Shown: positions 12,624 through 22,591 of the stretch, one piece after another
How the letters are laid out: every line of letters begins with the position of its first letter
Numbering within the stretch: position 1 is the stretch's first letter
Source of the DNA: Myxococcales bacterium
GTDB taxonomy: Bacteria > Myxococcota_A > Polyangia > Haliangiales > Haliangiaceae
Assembly: GCA_016706545.1 (NCBI GenBank)
Contig: JADJJK010000013.1
Location: 1-64,000, forward strand
Direction: 5' to 3'
Length of the DNA stretch: 64,000 nucleotides
Notes under the pieces: generated by a model
Seen by the model: only the letters and a program-made list of their open reading frames with translations
Told to the model about the DNA's origin: nothing
Database searches by the model: none
Translations under genes and position numbers: made by a program

Positions 12624-15600
12624 CGCGCCTCCGAAAACGGGTGCTCGCCTTGCATCCGCTCCACCAGCGGGCCCAGGCGGCGCCGCGCCAGCTCCTCGAC
12701 GGAGGGCGGCTCGCCCAGGCCATCGCCGCGGCGGATGGGGCCGTAGCCGAGCACCTGCTCATCGCGCTTGCCGCCGGTGAGCCGGCTCGCCCGCACGGTT
12801 CGCCCGCGCAGCGACTCGCGCAGATCTTTGAGCGTCAGCACGTAGCCGTGCGGCGAGCCGAACAGATCGGCGGCCAGCTCGGTCAGGTAGGCGCGCGCCT
12901 CGTCGGCGGTCCAGGCGGCGTGGCTCACGCGCTGCGTCTTGCCCTCGCCATCGATGATGAGGTGAGCGTGCCCGCCGCGGCTCAGCTCCGCCGCCGCCAA
13001 GATGACGTTGTCAAAGGCGCCGCGCAGGTGCTCGCGGTCCTTGGCCTCGCCGGCCTTGAAGATCACCGAGCCGTGCCGACCCACGATCATCTCGGTCTGG
13101 CCCATCAGGCGAAGCTGCTGCACCTCCCCGCCCACCTCCACCTGCAGCTCGAGGGCGTCATGCAGCGTGCTGTGCGGCGCGAACGCGCGGCCAAAGCCGT
13201 GGCGGACGACCGCGCCGTGGCCGGTCACCTCCAGCGGCCCCAGCGCCTGCCGCCACACCTCCAGCACCTGCAGATCCACCTTCTCCACCGCCCGGCCAAA
13301 CACCCCCACCGGGAACTTGCTGCGCATGCGGCGCGTCTGGACCTGGGTCTCGTACAGCTCGGCCAGCGGGCGCGACGGCTCGCGCAGATGCGCGGCCATG
13401 ACCTCGCGCAAGAGCATCGCGCGCTCGGCCGCGCCCACCGCGAACGGCTCGTCGGACTTCTCCAGCAAGATCTCGTCCGCCAGCTCCTCGAGCCCCAGCA
13501 CCGCGCGCGCCCACGCCTGCACCGGGAACTCCAGGAAGTCGCGCAGCGTCGCGATGCCGAGCGAGCGCGCCCCGCCGGCCCGCCGCCGCGCGCCGCTCCC
13601 CTGCAGCGCGCCGGGGCCGGCCGGGCCGTGCGCCGCGGACCACGCGTCCGATGACCTGATGGCGGTCCGATCCGGTCCCGCGACCGGTGCCGCGACCGGC
13701 GCCGCGGCCGGCGCCGCGGCCCCAGGCGATGCGGGCGCCGGAGCGGAGGCGGCCGAGGCCGCCGCGGCGGCCGAGGCGTCGGCTCGCACCTCGGCTCGCA
13801 CCTCGGTTCTCACCTCGGGCCGCGCTCCGGGGCCCTCCCCGACGCGCTCTTTGCCGCTCGGTGCAGCGCCCTCTGGCACCAGCACGCCGAGCTGCTGCGC
13901 CAGGTGGGCAAGCGTCGGCTGAGCGCTGACCGCCAGGAGCTGCTGCAGGCGATCTTCGTCGGGGATGCCGCTGCCCTTGCCGCGCAGGTGCGCCACCAGC
14001 TCCTCGCGAACCTGCCGGGCCCAGGCCTCGCGCGCCGTGCCGGTCGCCGCGCTCGTGGTGAGCCCGGGGCCACGGACGTGGGCAAGCGCGGCCGCCTGGT
14101 AGCGGCCGTCGAAGCGATGCAGCGGATGGACGCGCGTGAGCTGCGCCAGCGCCTCGGCGCCGCTGCCGCAGCCAAGATACGGCGCCAGCGCGTCCGCCAG
14201 CTCGACGATCACCGCCGACGGCTCCGCGCGGTCGCCGCTCTTGGCCTTGAGCGCCACGTACGACAGCCACACGCCCTCGGTGGCCGACAGCATCGCGTCG
14301 AAGAACGAGTGCCGGTCGCGGTCGCGCGGCGAGACATCGCCAAAGCGCATCTCCTGCCGCAGGTCGAGCGCGTGCCGGCCCTCCGAAGCCGGGAACGTCT
14401 CATCGCCCAGGCCGGCGATGAACACGTGGCGAAACGGCATCGCGCGAAACGACGACAGCGGCGCGACCATCACGCCGGCCGCCAGCGCCTCGCCGCGGTC
14501 CGTGGTGAGGCGCGACAGCCGCCGCACCACCAGCTCGCGCACCTCGCGCAGCTCCACCGCGCGGCCGTCCAGATCATGCTCGGCGAGCTGGGCCAGCATC
14601 TTGCGGGTCCGCTCGATCTCGTGCACCGCCGAGTCATCGATGGGCTCGAGGTAGGCGTCCACCAGCGCGATCAGCACCTCGGCCCAGCCGGCCCACGGCC
14701 GCACCGCGTCGCGCATCCAGGTGGCGTCGCCGATGAGCGAGCGGGCCAAGAGCGCGAACGTCGCCGCGCTGGCCTGCGCGTCGGAGCGCAGCTCCTCGGG
14801 CACCAGCACCCGCTTGCCGATCTTGGCCGGCGGTCGCTCTGACCGCTCGCCCACCATGAACGCGCCCATGGCCAGCCGGCGAATGCCCTGGTCCCAGTGA
14901 AACAGCTCGCCGTGCTTCTCGAGGTAGGTGTGGCGATGCGAGCTGGCGTCGGCGCCGCGCGCCACGCCCAGCCGCTCGGTCCACGCCACCCACTGCTCCG
15001 CGTCGGCGTGCGGATAGCGCGCGATCACCGCCGGGTGGGTCATCACCCGCAGCAGATCGCGCCGCGTCATCTTCGAGTGCGGCAGCTCCAGGAGCGCCAC
15101 CAGCCCGTCGACGACGCGCCCGCTCTCGGCCAGCGGCGCGTCCACCAGATGGCACGGCACCGGCCCCACCGCCTCCAGCGCCGCCGCCGCCTGCTCCAGG
15201 TAAGAGTCCGCCTCGCGCCCGGCCACCAGGACCGCGATCTGGTGCGCGCGCAGCGTCGGATCTGCGGCCAGCAGGCGCAGCACCTCGCTGCCGATGACCT
15301 CCAGCTCGCGCCGCAGCGAGGGGCACGCCAGCACGGTCACCCCCGCGGGGATCGCGGCGGCCGCCGGCTCGTCAGGCTGGCTCGGCTCGGCGCTCGGCTC
15401 GCCGGCCGGCTCGCCTGGCTGGCTCGCCGGCTGGCTCGCTGGCCAGCTCCTCGGGTCGCGCCCTGGCGGCGCTGGCCGCCGGCGACGCGCTGGTGCGAGA
15501 GGTCCGGCGCATGACATCGCCCAGCAGCGCGGCCAGCGCCGTGCCCTGCGTGTCCGAAGGATCGACGAAGCGCTCGTCGAAGTTGCCGCCCGCGCGATCG

Positions 15601-16475
15601 ATCAGCGCGGACACCGTGTCGCGGATGGGCCGGCCCCACAAGACCAGCGGCGCCGGCTCGCTGGCGAGCTGCCCCGCCGCCACGTCGTCCCACAGCTCCT
15701 GGCACGGGTTGACGAGAAACAGGGTGATGTCGCTGCCCACCGACAGATCACTCAGCGCGTCCAGGTATGCCCTCGTCAGGTACGGGAAGCCGATCACCGC
15801 CAGCTTGCCGAGCCGCGGCACCGGCAGCGCCAGCTCGCGGCGCAAGGCCGGCAACAGCGGCGCGATCGTGAAGCGCGCGCCGCGCCGGCCGCGCCCCGCG
15901 CCCTGGGCCACCCGCTCGAGCATCCGCGCCCACAGCTCGGCCTGCCACGCCGCCGCCGGATCCTGCGCGAGCTCCGCCACCGGCGCGCGCTTCTCCCAGG
16001 CGGTCAACCACTGCGGGCGCGACAGCGCGTAGGACCAGTACAGATCGGCCAGCCGCTCTGCGAGCTGAACCCGACGCGCCACGTCCAGCACGTCCCCGCC
16101 GTCGAGGTACGCGCGCACCGGATCGAGCGCCACCCCCAGGTGGCCCTCCGAGCCACTCGAAGCAGCCCGGCCCAGCTCCGCCAGCACCGAGGCCAGCGCC
16201 TGCGGCAGCGCCACCCGGTCGAGCACCGCCAGCCGATGCGCGCGCGCGGACTCCTCGCCGACGTACGCCGAGATCAGCAGCGACTCGAAGCTCTGCCAGT
16301 TCACGCCGGCGGCGATGCCGTGTCGCTCCGCGAGCTGCCGCATCAGCGAGCGCTCCAGCAAGCGCCCTGCCACCACCACGCGCGCTGGCGCAAAAGGATC
16401 CGGGCGCGGCCCGATCGTCTCGATCAGCGCGTCCGCCAGCGCGGCGCTGCGGTTGGAATGGACGACTCGCAACAT
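12620..16475 (-). CDS. recC: Exodeoxyribonuclease V subunit gamma (RecC), frame interrupted near 15400
   Basis: The first part, from ATG 16475, opens with MLRVVHSNRSAALADALIE, the typical RecC start, and has RecC-like ...AVIGFPYLTRAYLDALSDL.... This frame stops at 15372. The rest (VTVLACPSLRRELEVIGSEVL, then the degenerate helicase and nuclease domains with LRDFLEFPVQAWARAVLGL) is in a second frame, open from 15517 to 12620. The two frames overlap in a low-complexity stretch of GGCTCGC-like units (about 15372-15450) encoding SEPAGEPA-type sequence in both frames; a one-base excess (or two-base loss) there joins them. The joined product is about 1285 residues against 1122 in E. coli, partly because of an Ala/Pro/Arg-rich insert (about 13560-13860). 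RecC is the Chi-recognition and scaffold subunit. Sequencing error or a true mutation cannot be told apart here. Confidence 0.88.
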
Positions 16476-16539
16476 CGGAAAAGATCCACGTACCGACGAC
16501 GGGCCTGACGGCCGGTCAGCCCCGCCACGCCCTCTGTTA

Positions 16540-17505
16540 TCACGCTCCCTGCGCGGCGTGGGCCGGCGCCGCCATCCAGACCGCGGCCGGCACCAGCTCG
16601 AAGCGCGCGGGCAGCCGTCCGAGATTCTCTCCATCCACGTCCAGCTCCACGACCGATCCCGGATCCAGCGGCGCGGCCTCCACCACGTGGGCCCGCCGGT
16701 GGCTCACCTTGTCCATCGTCAGGTGGCTGCCGCGATACAGCCGTCGCCCGCTGCGCAGCAGATCTCCAAAGCCAAAGTCCCCCATCGCCACCACGTCGAA
16801 GCGCCCGTCATCGACCTCGGCGCCCGGCGCCACCATCATGCCGCCGCCGAAGTAGCGGCCGTTGGCCACCGCCACCGTGTTGATGGTCAGCTCCACGCGC
16901 GACGACGCCTCGCCGTCGAAGACTAGCTCCACCCGCTGGTTCTTGTACGACCAGGCCGCGCGCGCGGTGGCCAGGGCAAAGGACAGCTTGCCGCCCAGCT
17001 TCTTGCCGGATTCATTGACCAGGCGATCGACCACGCCGGAGACGCCGAACGAGGCGATGTTCGCGAACATGCGCACCCGCGCGACGCCCGCGCTGTCGCG
17101 ATAGGACAGCCGTCCCACGTCGATCTTGCGCCGCTGGCCGGAGGTGATGACCCGCGCCGCCTCCGCCAGCGCGCGCGGGATGTTCATGGTGCGGCGAAAG
17201 TCGCCGCCGGTGCCATACGGCAAGAGGCCAAAGGTCGCCTCCGGCGCGATCGGCTGCCCTTGCTCGTCGAAGAACCCGCTGATGACCTCGTTGACCGTGC
17301 CGTCGCCGCCGAGCGCGATGATGCGGTCGGCGCCGGACGCCAGCGCGCGCCGGGCCAGCACGGTGGCGTCGCCAGGGCCGGTGGTCTGCACGTCATCAAA
17401 CGGCATGACTCGTGCAATGGCTTCAGCGATCTCTGGCCAGCGTCTTCCCACCGCGCCGCCTTGCGACTTGGGGTTGACGATGACCACGGCGTGCGGGGTC
17501 GACAT
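16540..17505 (-). CDS. Diacylglycerol kinase family lipid kinase (YegS/DgkB-like)
   Basis: 321 residues. The DAGK catalytic signature is clear: VIVNPKSQGG near the N-terminus and ALGGDGTVNEVISG (about 80-95), followed by LLPYGTGGDFRRT, and a C-terminal beta-sandwich with GRYFGGGMMVAPGAEVDDG. Such soluble kinases phosphorylate diacylglycerol or related lipids with ATP at the inner membrane. ATG start at 17505. A TATACT box (17520-17515) ends 9 nt before the start, implying a very short leader. It precedes recC by 64 bp on the same strand, but no functional link to RecBCD is apparent. Confidence 0.9.
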   Translation of the reverse strand: MSTPHAVVIVNPKSQGGAVGRRWPEIAEAIARVMPFDDVQTTGPGDATVLARRALASGADRIIALGGDGTVNEVISGFFDEQGQPIAPEATFGLLPYGTGGDFRRTMNIPRALAEAARVITSGQRRKIDVGRLSYRDSAGVARVRMFANIASFGVSGVVDRLVNESGKKLGGKLSFALATARAAWSYKNQRVELVFDGEASSRVELTINTVAVANGRYFGGGMMVAPGAEVDDGRFDVVAMGDFGFGDLLRSGRRLYRGSHLTMDKVSHRRAHVVEAAPLDPGSVVELDVDGENLGRLPARFELVPAAVWMAAPAHAAQGA

Positions 17506-17514
17506 GTGGCCGGG

Positions 17515-17520
17515 AGTATA
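17515..17520 (-). promoter_or_regulatory. -10-like box TATACT close to the lipid kinase start
   Basis: TATACT reads on the minus strand and ends 9 nt before ATG 17505, so the expected transcript start is within about 3 nt of the start codon. It sits in the palindrome AGTATACT. Confidence 0.45.
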
Positions 17521-17770
17521 CTCGGCCGATCCCGGGATCGGCTCGATGCGACAACCGGAGCGCCGCAGATCTGTCGCGGAGATCTCTCCCGAGCCGTCTG
17601 GTCGTCACAAAGCTCTTGGTCGAGGCCTGGCGGAAGGCCCGACGAATGATGCGAGAGCCTGGTGTTTGACACCACGCTCCTGGCGTTCTGACGAAGCGCA
17701 CGGGATGCTGTGCGAGCCCGCGGCTTGGTCCGAGCCATTGTCTCCTTCCCGCGCTGCGTGGTCCTCCTGC

Positions 17771-19510
17771 ATGCTCCCCGCCGTCGACCCCTTGCACCTC
17801 CTCGGAGAGGCGCTCGCGCGAGCGACGCTGCCCACCACGGCCGCTGAGCCTGATCGCGACCGTCGCCGGGCGCGAGGTGTGGTCTACACGCCGCCGCCCC
17901 TGGTGCAGTTCGTCGTGGAGCAGACGCTCACGCCGCTGCTCGCGACCGCGCCGCCATCGCTCACGGTGCTCGACCCGGCCTGCGGTGATGGGCGCTTTCT
18001 CCTGGCCGCCGCGCGCCTGCTGGCGAACGTCCACCCCGCCGCCACGCTCCGCTTGATCGGCATCGAACGAGATCCGCGCGCCGCCGCCGTGGCCCGCGCC
18101 GCGCTCGACGCTGCGCTGGCGCCCGCCGTGCCCGGCTCCCCGGACGCCGCCGCCGCGCCCGCGTCCGCGTCCGCCGTGATTCTCGAGGGCGAGGCGCTGC
18201 TCGGCGTGTCCATCGAAGCGTCCGTCGACGCGCCGATCGACGCCGTGATCGGCAACCCGCCCTACGTCCGCGCGGTTCACCTGCGAGCGCATGACAGGGC
18301 GCTGTGGCAGGCGCTGCGCCACCGCTTCGCCGCGACCTCGCACGGCGAGTGGGACCTCTACGCCGCGTTCCTCGAGCGATCGCTTGGCTGGGTGCGCCGC
18401 GGCGGGCGCGTGGGCCTGGTGGTGCCGTCGCGCTGGCTCACCGCCGCGTTCGCGGCGAGGCTGCGCGCCGCAATCGCCGCAGAGGTGACGGCGATCGTCG
18501 ACTTCGGCGCCCACCAGGTGTTCCCTGGCGCCACCACGTATGCCTCGGTGGTCTTGCTGGAGTCCGGGCGCGCCGCAGGTCCCGCCACCTTCGCGCGCCA
18601 CACGCCGCGCGGGTGGACCCGCTGCGAGCAGGTGCTCCCTGCGGGACAGCCCGGCCCCTGGATCTTGCGCGCCGGCCCCGCGCGGACGTTGCCAGACGCC
18701 GGCGCGGGCACGGTGGGAGATCACCTGCAGGTCGCCAAGGGCTGCGGCACCAACGCCGACAAGATCTTCGTCGTGCGCGGGCGCATCGATGGCGAGCACC
18801 TCGTGGGCCAAAACGGGCTCGGGCAGTCGGTCCGCGTGGAGGCCGCCGCCGCGCGCCCGTGCCTGCGCGGGCGCGACGTCGAGGCCGCGCAGCCGGGCGC
18901 CGAGCGTGACTTCTGCCTCTTGCCCTATCGCGTCAACGCGGCGCGCCCGGACGAGACAGCCTCGGCCAAGCTGCGTCCCCTGGCCGAGCTCTGGGACGAG
19001 CAGCCAGGCCTCGCCGCCTATCTGGCCGGTCACCGCGCGGCCCTCGAGGCGCGCGAGCGCGGTCGCTTCGCCGGCGCGCAGTTTCACCGCTTCGGCCGGC
19101 CGCAGAACCTGGCGTTCCTGCTCGATCCCACCCCCAAGCTCGTCATCCCCGACGTCACCGCGCGCGGTCGCGCCATGATCGACGTGGGCTCGCTGGTGCT
19201 CGACTCGGCGTACGCGCTGCGCCCGCGCGCCACCGCGCCCGCGCCCTGGCAGTCCTTGCCCCTGCTGGCCGCGCTCCTGCGCTCGCCTGCCGTCCGGCTA
19301 TGGCTCAACATGGTGGGCGTCCCCTTGCGCGGCGACTACATGCGCATGAAGACAGCGTTCCTCGCGCCGATGCCCCTGCCACCGGATGGCCCGGCGCTGC
19401 GCCGCGCCGCCGCCGCCGCGAGCGCCGGCGAAAGTGCCCTGACCAGCGAGGCGCTGCGCGAGGCGTATGGGATCGCGCATTCCACCTGGGCCAGCGCACT
19501 GCCAACGTGA
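17771..19510 (+). CDS. Orphan N6-adenine DNA methyltransferase, TaqI-like
   Basis: 579 residues. Motif I LDPACGDGRFL (about 65) binds AdoMet and motif IV NPPY (about 162) is the N6-adenine catalytic signature; the order I-then-IV with a C-terminal target-recognition region is the gamma class seen in M.TaqI. The C-terminal half contains a TaqI-C-like specificity segment with FHRFGRPQNLAFLLD and PDVTARGRAMIDVGS. At the N-terminus RGVVYTPPPLVQFVV is typical of Eco57I/TaqI-type enzymes. There is no restriction endonuclease motif in the chain and no R-M partner directly adjacent; a PD-(D/E)XK nuclease gene begins 1 kb downstream after an unrelated lipoprotein gene. ATG 17771 chosen because the reading frame upstream overlaps the lipid kinase and looks non-coding. 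It may be an epigenetic methylase or part of a defence island. Confidence 0.87.
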   Translation: MLPAVDPLHLLGEALARATLPTTAAEPDRDRRRARGVVYTPPPLVQFVVEQTLTPLLATAPPSLTVLDPACGDGRFLLAAARLLANVHPAATLRLIGIERDPRAAAVARAALDAALAPAVPGSPDAAAAPASASAVILEGEALLGVSIEASVDAPIDAVIGNPPYVRAVHLRAHDRALWQALRHRFAATSHGEWDLYAAFLERSLGWVRRGGRVGLVVPSRWLTAAFAARLRAAIAAEVTAIVDFGAHQVFPGATTYASVVLLESGRAAGPATFARHTPRGWTRCEQVLPAGQPGPWILRAGPARTLPDAGAGTVGDHLQVAKGCGTNADKIFVVRGRIDGEHLVGQNGLGQSVRVEAAAARPCLRGRDVEAAQPGAERDFCLLPYRVNAARPDETASAKLRPLAELWDEQPGLAAYLAGHRAALEARERGRFAGAQFHRFGRPQNLAFLLDPTPKLVIPDVTARGRAMIDVGSLVLDSAYALRPRATAPAPWQSLPLLAALLRSPAVRLWLNMVGVPLRGDYMRMKTAFLAPMPLPPDGPALRRAAAAASAGESALTSEALREAYGIAHSTWASALPT

Positions 19511-19675
19511 TGACGCAAACAGATCCACCGCCGCGCTCGCGGGGCCGAGGAGCCAGGTGCTCGGCGGGTTGGTGGGTGCCAGCGCCCGGCGATGTCCGCG
19601 CTGCGTGACTGCGCGTAGCGTGGAGCCTGCGCCTGTGCCGCATCGACTCGCGACCAGCGCGCGCAAAGGAGCCGT

Positions 19676-20392
19676 ATGTCCGCTGTGTCCCGAACCCTCG
19701 TTCCCATCCTGCTCGTCCCACTGCTCGCCCCCGCGCTCTTCGCCGGGTGCGCGCCCGTCGAAGATCCTGCCCAGAGCGCCAGCGCCCAACCGCTGACCGC
19801 CAGCTCCCGCACCCCGCTGGTCAGTCCGCATGCGGTGCTCACCGCTGGCGACGCGCTCGCGCTCCCCAGCCTCGCGACGTCGCGTTCGCGGCCGGCGGAT
19901 CCGCTGTTCGCGCGCGCTCAGGGACGCTGGGTCGGCGCGTGCGACATCATCATCCCAGGTCGCGCTGAGCCGGTGGCCAGCGTGGAGATGGAGCGCATCA
20001 CCGAGCCCACCGACACGCCGGGGACCTATACCTGGACGATCATCTACCGCACCCCGGATGGCGAGCAAGTGCGTCCATACGTGATGAGCGCCGATCCTGC
20101 CCGTCCTGGCCGCTATCTCCTGGATGAAGGCGGCTTGATCCTCACCAACTACCTCATCGGCGACGTGCTCTACTCCGACTTCGACGTCCCGGGCGCGCGC
20201 CTGCTCTCGCGCGATGACATCCGCGGCAATCGGTACCAGTTCGAGATCCAGGTATCCGGAACCAACCCGGAGCTGGTCAATGATCTGGGCGGCGGCTTCC
20301 TGGTCAACGCGTATCGCATGAACAGCATCCAGCGCTGCAGCCTGCGCAGAGTGGGCCACGGCCACGGCCACGACCACGACCACGACGACTAG
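19676..20392 (+). CDS. Lipoprotein of unknown function with His/Asp-rich C-terminal tail
   Basis: 238 residues. Lipobox LFAGC (Cys25) follows a hydrophobic signal. After a Ser/Thr/Pro linker, residues about 80-225 form a compact domain (GRWVGACDIIIPGR, TPGTYTWTIIYRT, RYLLDEGGLILTNYLIGDVLYS), which looks like a small beta-barrel. The C-terminal dozen residues, GHGHGHDHDHDD, form an alternating His/Gly/Asp tail likely to bind divalent metal. I do not recognise the family. It lies between the methyltransferase and the nuclease gene on the same strand, separated from each by about 150 bp. Confidence 0.75.
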   Translation: MSAVSRTLVPILLVPLLAPALFAGCAPVEDPAQSASAQPLTASSRTPLVSPHAVLTAGDALALPSLATSRSRPADPLFARAQGRWVGACDIIIPGRAEPVASVEMERITEPTDTPGTYTWTIIYRTPDGEQVRPYVMSADPARPGRYLLDEGGLILTNYLIGDVLYSDFDVPGARLLSRDDIRGNRYQFEIQVSGTNPELVNDLGGGFLVNAYRMNSIQRCSLRRVGHGHGHDHDHDD

Positions 20393-20540
20393 CGCCCTGC
20401 GCGGAAGTCTGCCGCCGGCGCGCGCGGCGCGAGCTTGGGCGGGTCGTGCCGCGATGGGCCGGCCCGGCGAGTCCACGCCGATTCGGCATGCCCCCGCTGC
20501 CGGTACGCCACCCTGCGCGCTAAAGTCGACGCGCGAGGCC

Positions 20541-21377
20541 ATGGAAGACAACTTGAGGCGGCAGCTCGCGCGGCACCAGTGGGTTCGCCGCCGCGGCACG
20601 CCGCGGGTCACGATTCTCGTTGGCGGTGAGCGAGCGAGCGCGACCTGGCGAACCTGGGTAGCGACGGCCCAGGCCACGGCGTCGCTGCTGGAGGCGTCCA
20701 CCGTCGCGGAGTTCGACCAGTGCGTGCGCGAAGCGGTGGCGCGCGCCGAGCAGGATCCGGCGCTCGCGATCGCCGTCGTGACCACCCCCGTGGTGCTGGC
20801 GCGCTGGCGCCGCGGTCGTCGCGACCGAATGCAGGCACTGGTCGAGGAAGGGCTCGTCGAGGTCGAGCGGCGGGCACCTGCGCGCGTTCGCCAGCCGCGC
20901 GCCAAGCGCGCGACGCCAACGCATCCCGCGCAGCCTACCGCGACCGCCCCGACCGCCGCCCGCGCTCCGTCGCCTCCTCGCACCGCCGCGGCGACCGCCG
21001 CGACCGATGCCCGCTCCCTCGCCAGGCCGCGCGCGGCGCGCTTTGTCGCCACCGCACAGGAGCTGCAGGCGCGCAGCGCCGCAGAGCTGGCGATGCTGCG
21101 CGCGCTGGAGGCGACCCCGGCGACCGCCGGGCGCTTCGAGCTAAACGCCCGCTTGTCCGTGCGCTTCGGCGGCACCGCGGCCGAGGTCGATCTACTGGCG
21201 CGCGCGGAGGGCGTGGCTGTCGAGATCGACGGCGTGTTTCACTTCGACGACGCTGGCGACTACCGACGAGATCGACGCAAGGATCTGCTATTGCAGCTCC
21301 AGGGGCTCATCGTCGTGCGGGTCCTGGCCGAGGATGTCATGCAAGACCCCACCGCCGCCGTCCGCGCGGTGTGTTAG
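20541..21377 (+). CDS. PD-(D/E)XK nuclease, DUF559-like, with an uncharacterised N-terminal domain
   Basis: 278 residues. The C-terminal domain (about 177-278) has the Vsr/DUF559 pattern: Glu in RSAAELAML, Asp in AEVDLLA (about 214), Glu/Asp in VEIDGVFHF (about 226-234), then RRDRRKDLLLQ and VVRVLAEDV. All catalytic positions of this metal-dependent nuclease fold look intact. The N-terminal part (20-120) begins PRVTILVGGERASATWRTW, which has the look of a P-loop domain without the Gly-Lys of Walker A, then a Pro/Ala/Thr-rich linker (about 120-175). ATG 20541 is preferred: a TAAAGT -10-like box ends 14 nt before it, whereas the longer frame starts upstream of that box. It precedes the partner gene at 21562 by 184 bp on the same strand. 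Confidence 0.8.
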   Translation: MEDNLRRQLARHQWVRRRGTPRVTILVGGERASATWRTWVATAQATASLLEASTVAEFDQCVREAVARAEQDPALAIAVVTTPVVLARWRRGRRDRMQALVEEGLVEVERRAPARVRQPRAKRATPTHPAQPTATAPTAARAPSPPRTAAATAATDARSLARPRAARFVATAQELQARSAAELAMLRALEATPATAGRFELNARLSVRFGGTAAEVDLLARAEGVAVEIDGVFHFDDAGDYRRDRRKDLLLQLQGLIVVRVLAEDVMQDPTAAVRAVC

Positions 21378-21561
21378 GCCCTCGCCGTCCGACAGCTCCG
21401 CCCCGGCGAGCCTGGGGATCCCGGTGCGGCGCATCGACGCAAAGCGCGCGGCTAGCGCACGTTTGCGCCACGCGGAGCTCGCCTGACGCGGCGCCCCCTC
21501 GCGCCCGACTTGGCCGAGCGTCGCTTGCCCGCGGCCAGGCGCTGAGCGATGCTTCGACTCC

Positions 21562-22591
21562 GTGCCATCGCCCACCACGCCCCTGTCTTCGCTGGCGCTG
21601 GTGGTGCTGGCTCGCCTCCACGCAAGCCCGACGCAGCGAACCCGCGGCAAGCTCACGGCCGCGCTGGCGAGGTTCGCGCCTGATCGCGAGGCCGACGCCG
21701 CCTGGCGCGACCAGATCGCGCGCGCGCTCGCCGAGCTCACGAGCGCCGGGCTGCTGGGGCCGGGGCTGGAGGTGCGGGACGTGGCGCCGCTGCGCGTGGC
21801 TGGGCGAAGATCTGGAGCGCCCCTGGACCCAGCTCGTCGACCTGGTGTGGCCCGCGCGCGCGCTGGGGCTCGACGCGGATGGCCGGCGCCGCCTGCGCAC
21901 TCGGGACGACTGGGCGGCCGCCATCGCGGCGCGGGCGCTCGGCCTGTGGACGGCGGGGCCACCGCCGAGCCCCGCTGCCTTCTGCGATCTCCTCGCCTGG
22001 CGCGAGCTCGATCTACGTGGCGCCCCCAAGCGCCTGCCCGCCGAGGTGCGAGCGCTGTTCCTGCAGCGCCTCTTGCACACGACCTCAGGCGCCCCGGACC
22101 GTCTGCTGCGCCTGCTGGCGGCCCGCGAGCTCGCCACGCCACGCACCGAGCTGCGCGCCCTGCGCGACGCCCTGGTGCGCCGATGGCTCTCGCCACCGCC
22201 CGCGCCGCCTGCGGCGCCTGCGGCGCCCGCGGCGCCCGCGGCGCCCGAGGACCTGCCGGCCTCGCTAGCCCCCGCGGCGACGCCCGCCGACGGCGCGGCG
22301 CTCGACGCGCGCTTCCTCGCCGACCTGACCCAGGCGGCAGCGCACGCCGCCGGGTTTGGACCGCGCAAGGTCTTCTTGTCGTCGCTCTTCGACCAGCTCC
22401 GCCGCTTGGCGGCCTGGCACGAGCTGGAGCGAAGCACCTTCGACACCCGCCTGCTGGCGGCCCACCGACGCGGCGAGGTGCAGCTCGCCCGCGCGGATCT
22501 GACGGGCGCCATGGACCAGGCGCTGGTCTCGAGTTCGACGATCTCCGTTGGTGGCGCGACCTTTCACTTTCTGGTCCGGGGGGAAACCTGA
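21562..22591 (+). CDS. Unrecognised partner of the dual ATPase, frame interrupted near 21796
   Basis: The frame opened by GTG 21562 codes for about 78 residues with normal codon bias (a helical, winged-helix-like start containing TRGKLTAALARF and ALAELTSAGLL) and then becomes Arg/Pro-rich noise. From about 21797 the next frame takes over with WLGEDLERPWTQLVDLVW and runs to the TGA at 22589-22591. Skipping one base (G21796) joins them into about 342 residues. The C-terminal part has GFGPRKVFLSSLFDQLR, FDTRLLAAHRRGEVQLARAD and a final FHFLVR, after an Ala/Pro repeat linker. Its stop overlaps the ATG of the ATPase gene (TGATG), so the pair is coupled. I do not recognise the family; a DNA-binding adaptor is a guess. 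Extra base may be sequencing error or a real lesion. Confidence 0.7.

Noticed and set aside
9000..12746. 1248-codon open frame on the plus strand opposite recB
   Set aside because: His/Arg/Gln-rich composition without motifs; recB on the other strand is unambiguous and coupled to recC and recD.
15360..15450. Deliberate programmed frameshift in recC
   Set aside because: No heptameric slippery site or downstream stem was recognised, and three other genes in the window have similar breaks, so error or mutation is more likely; kept only as an alternative in the findings.
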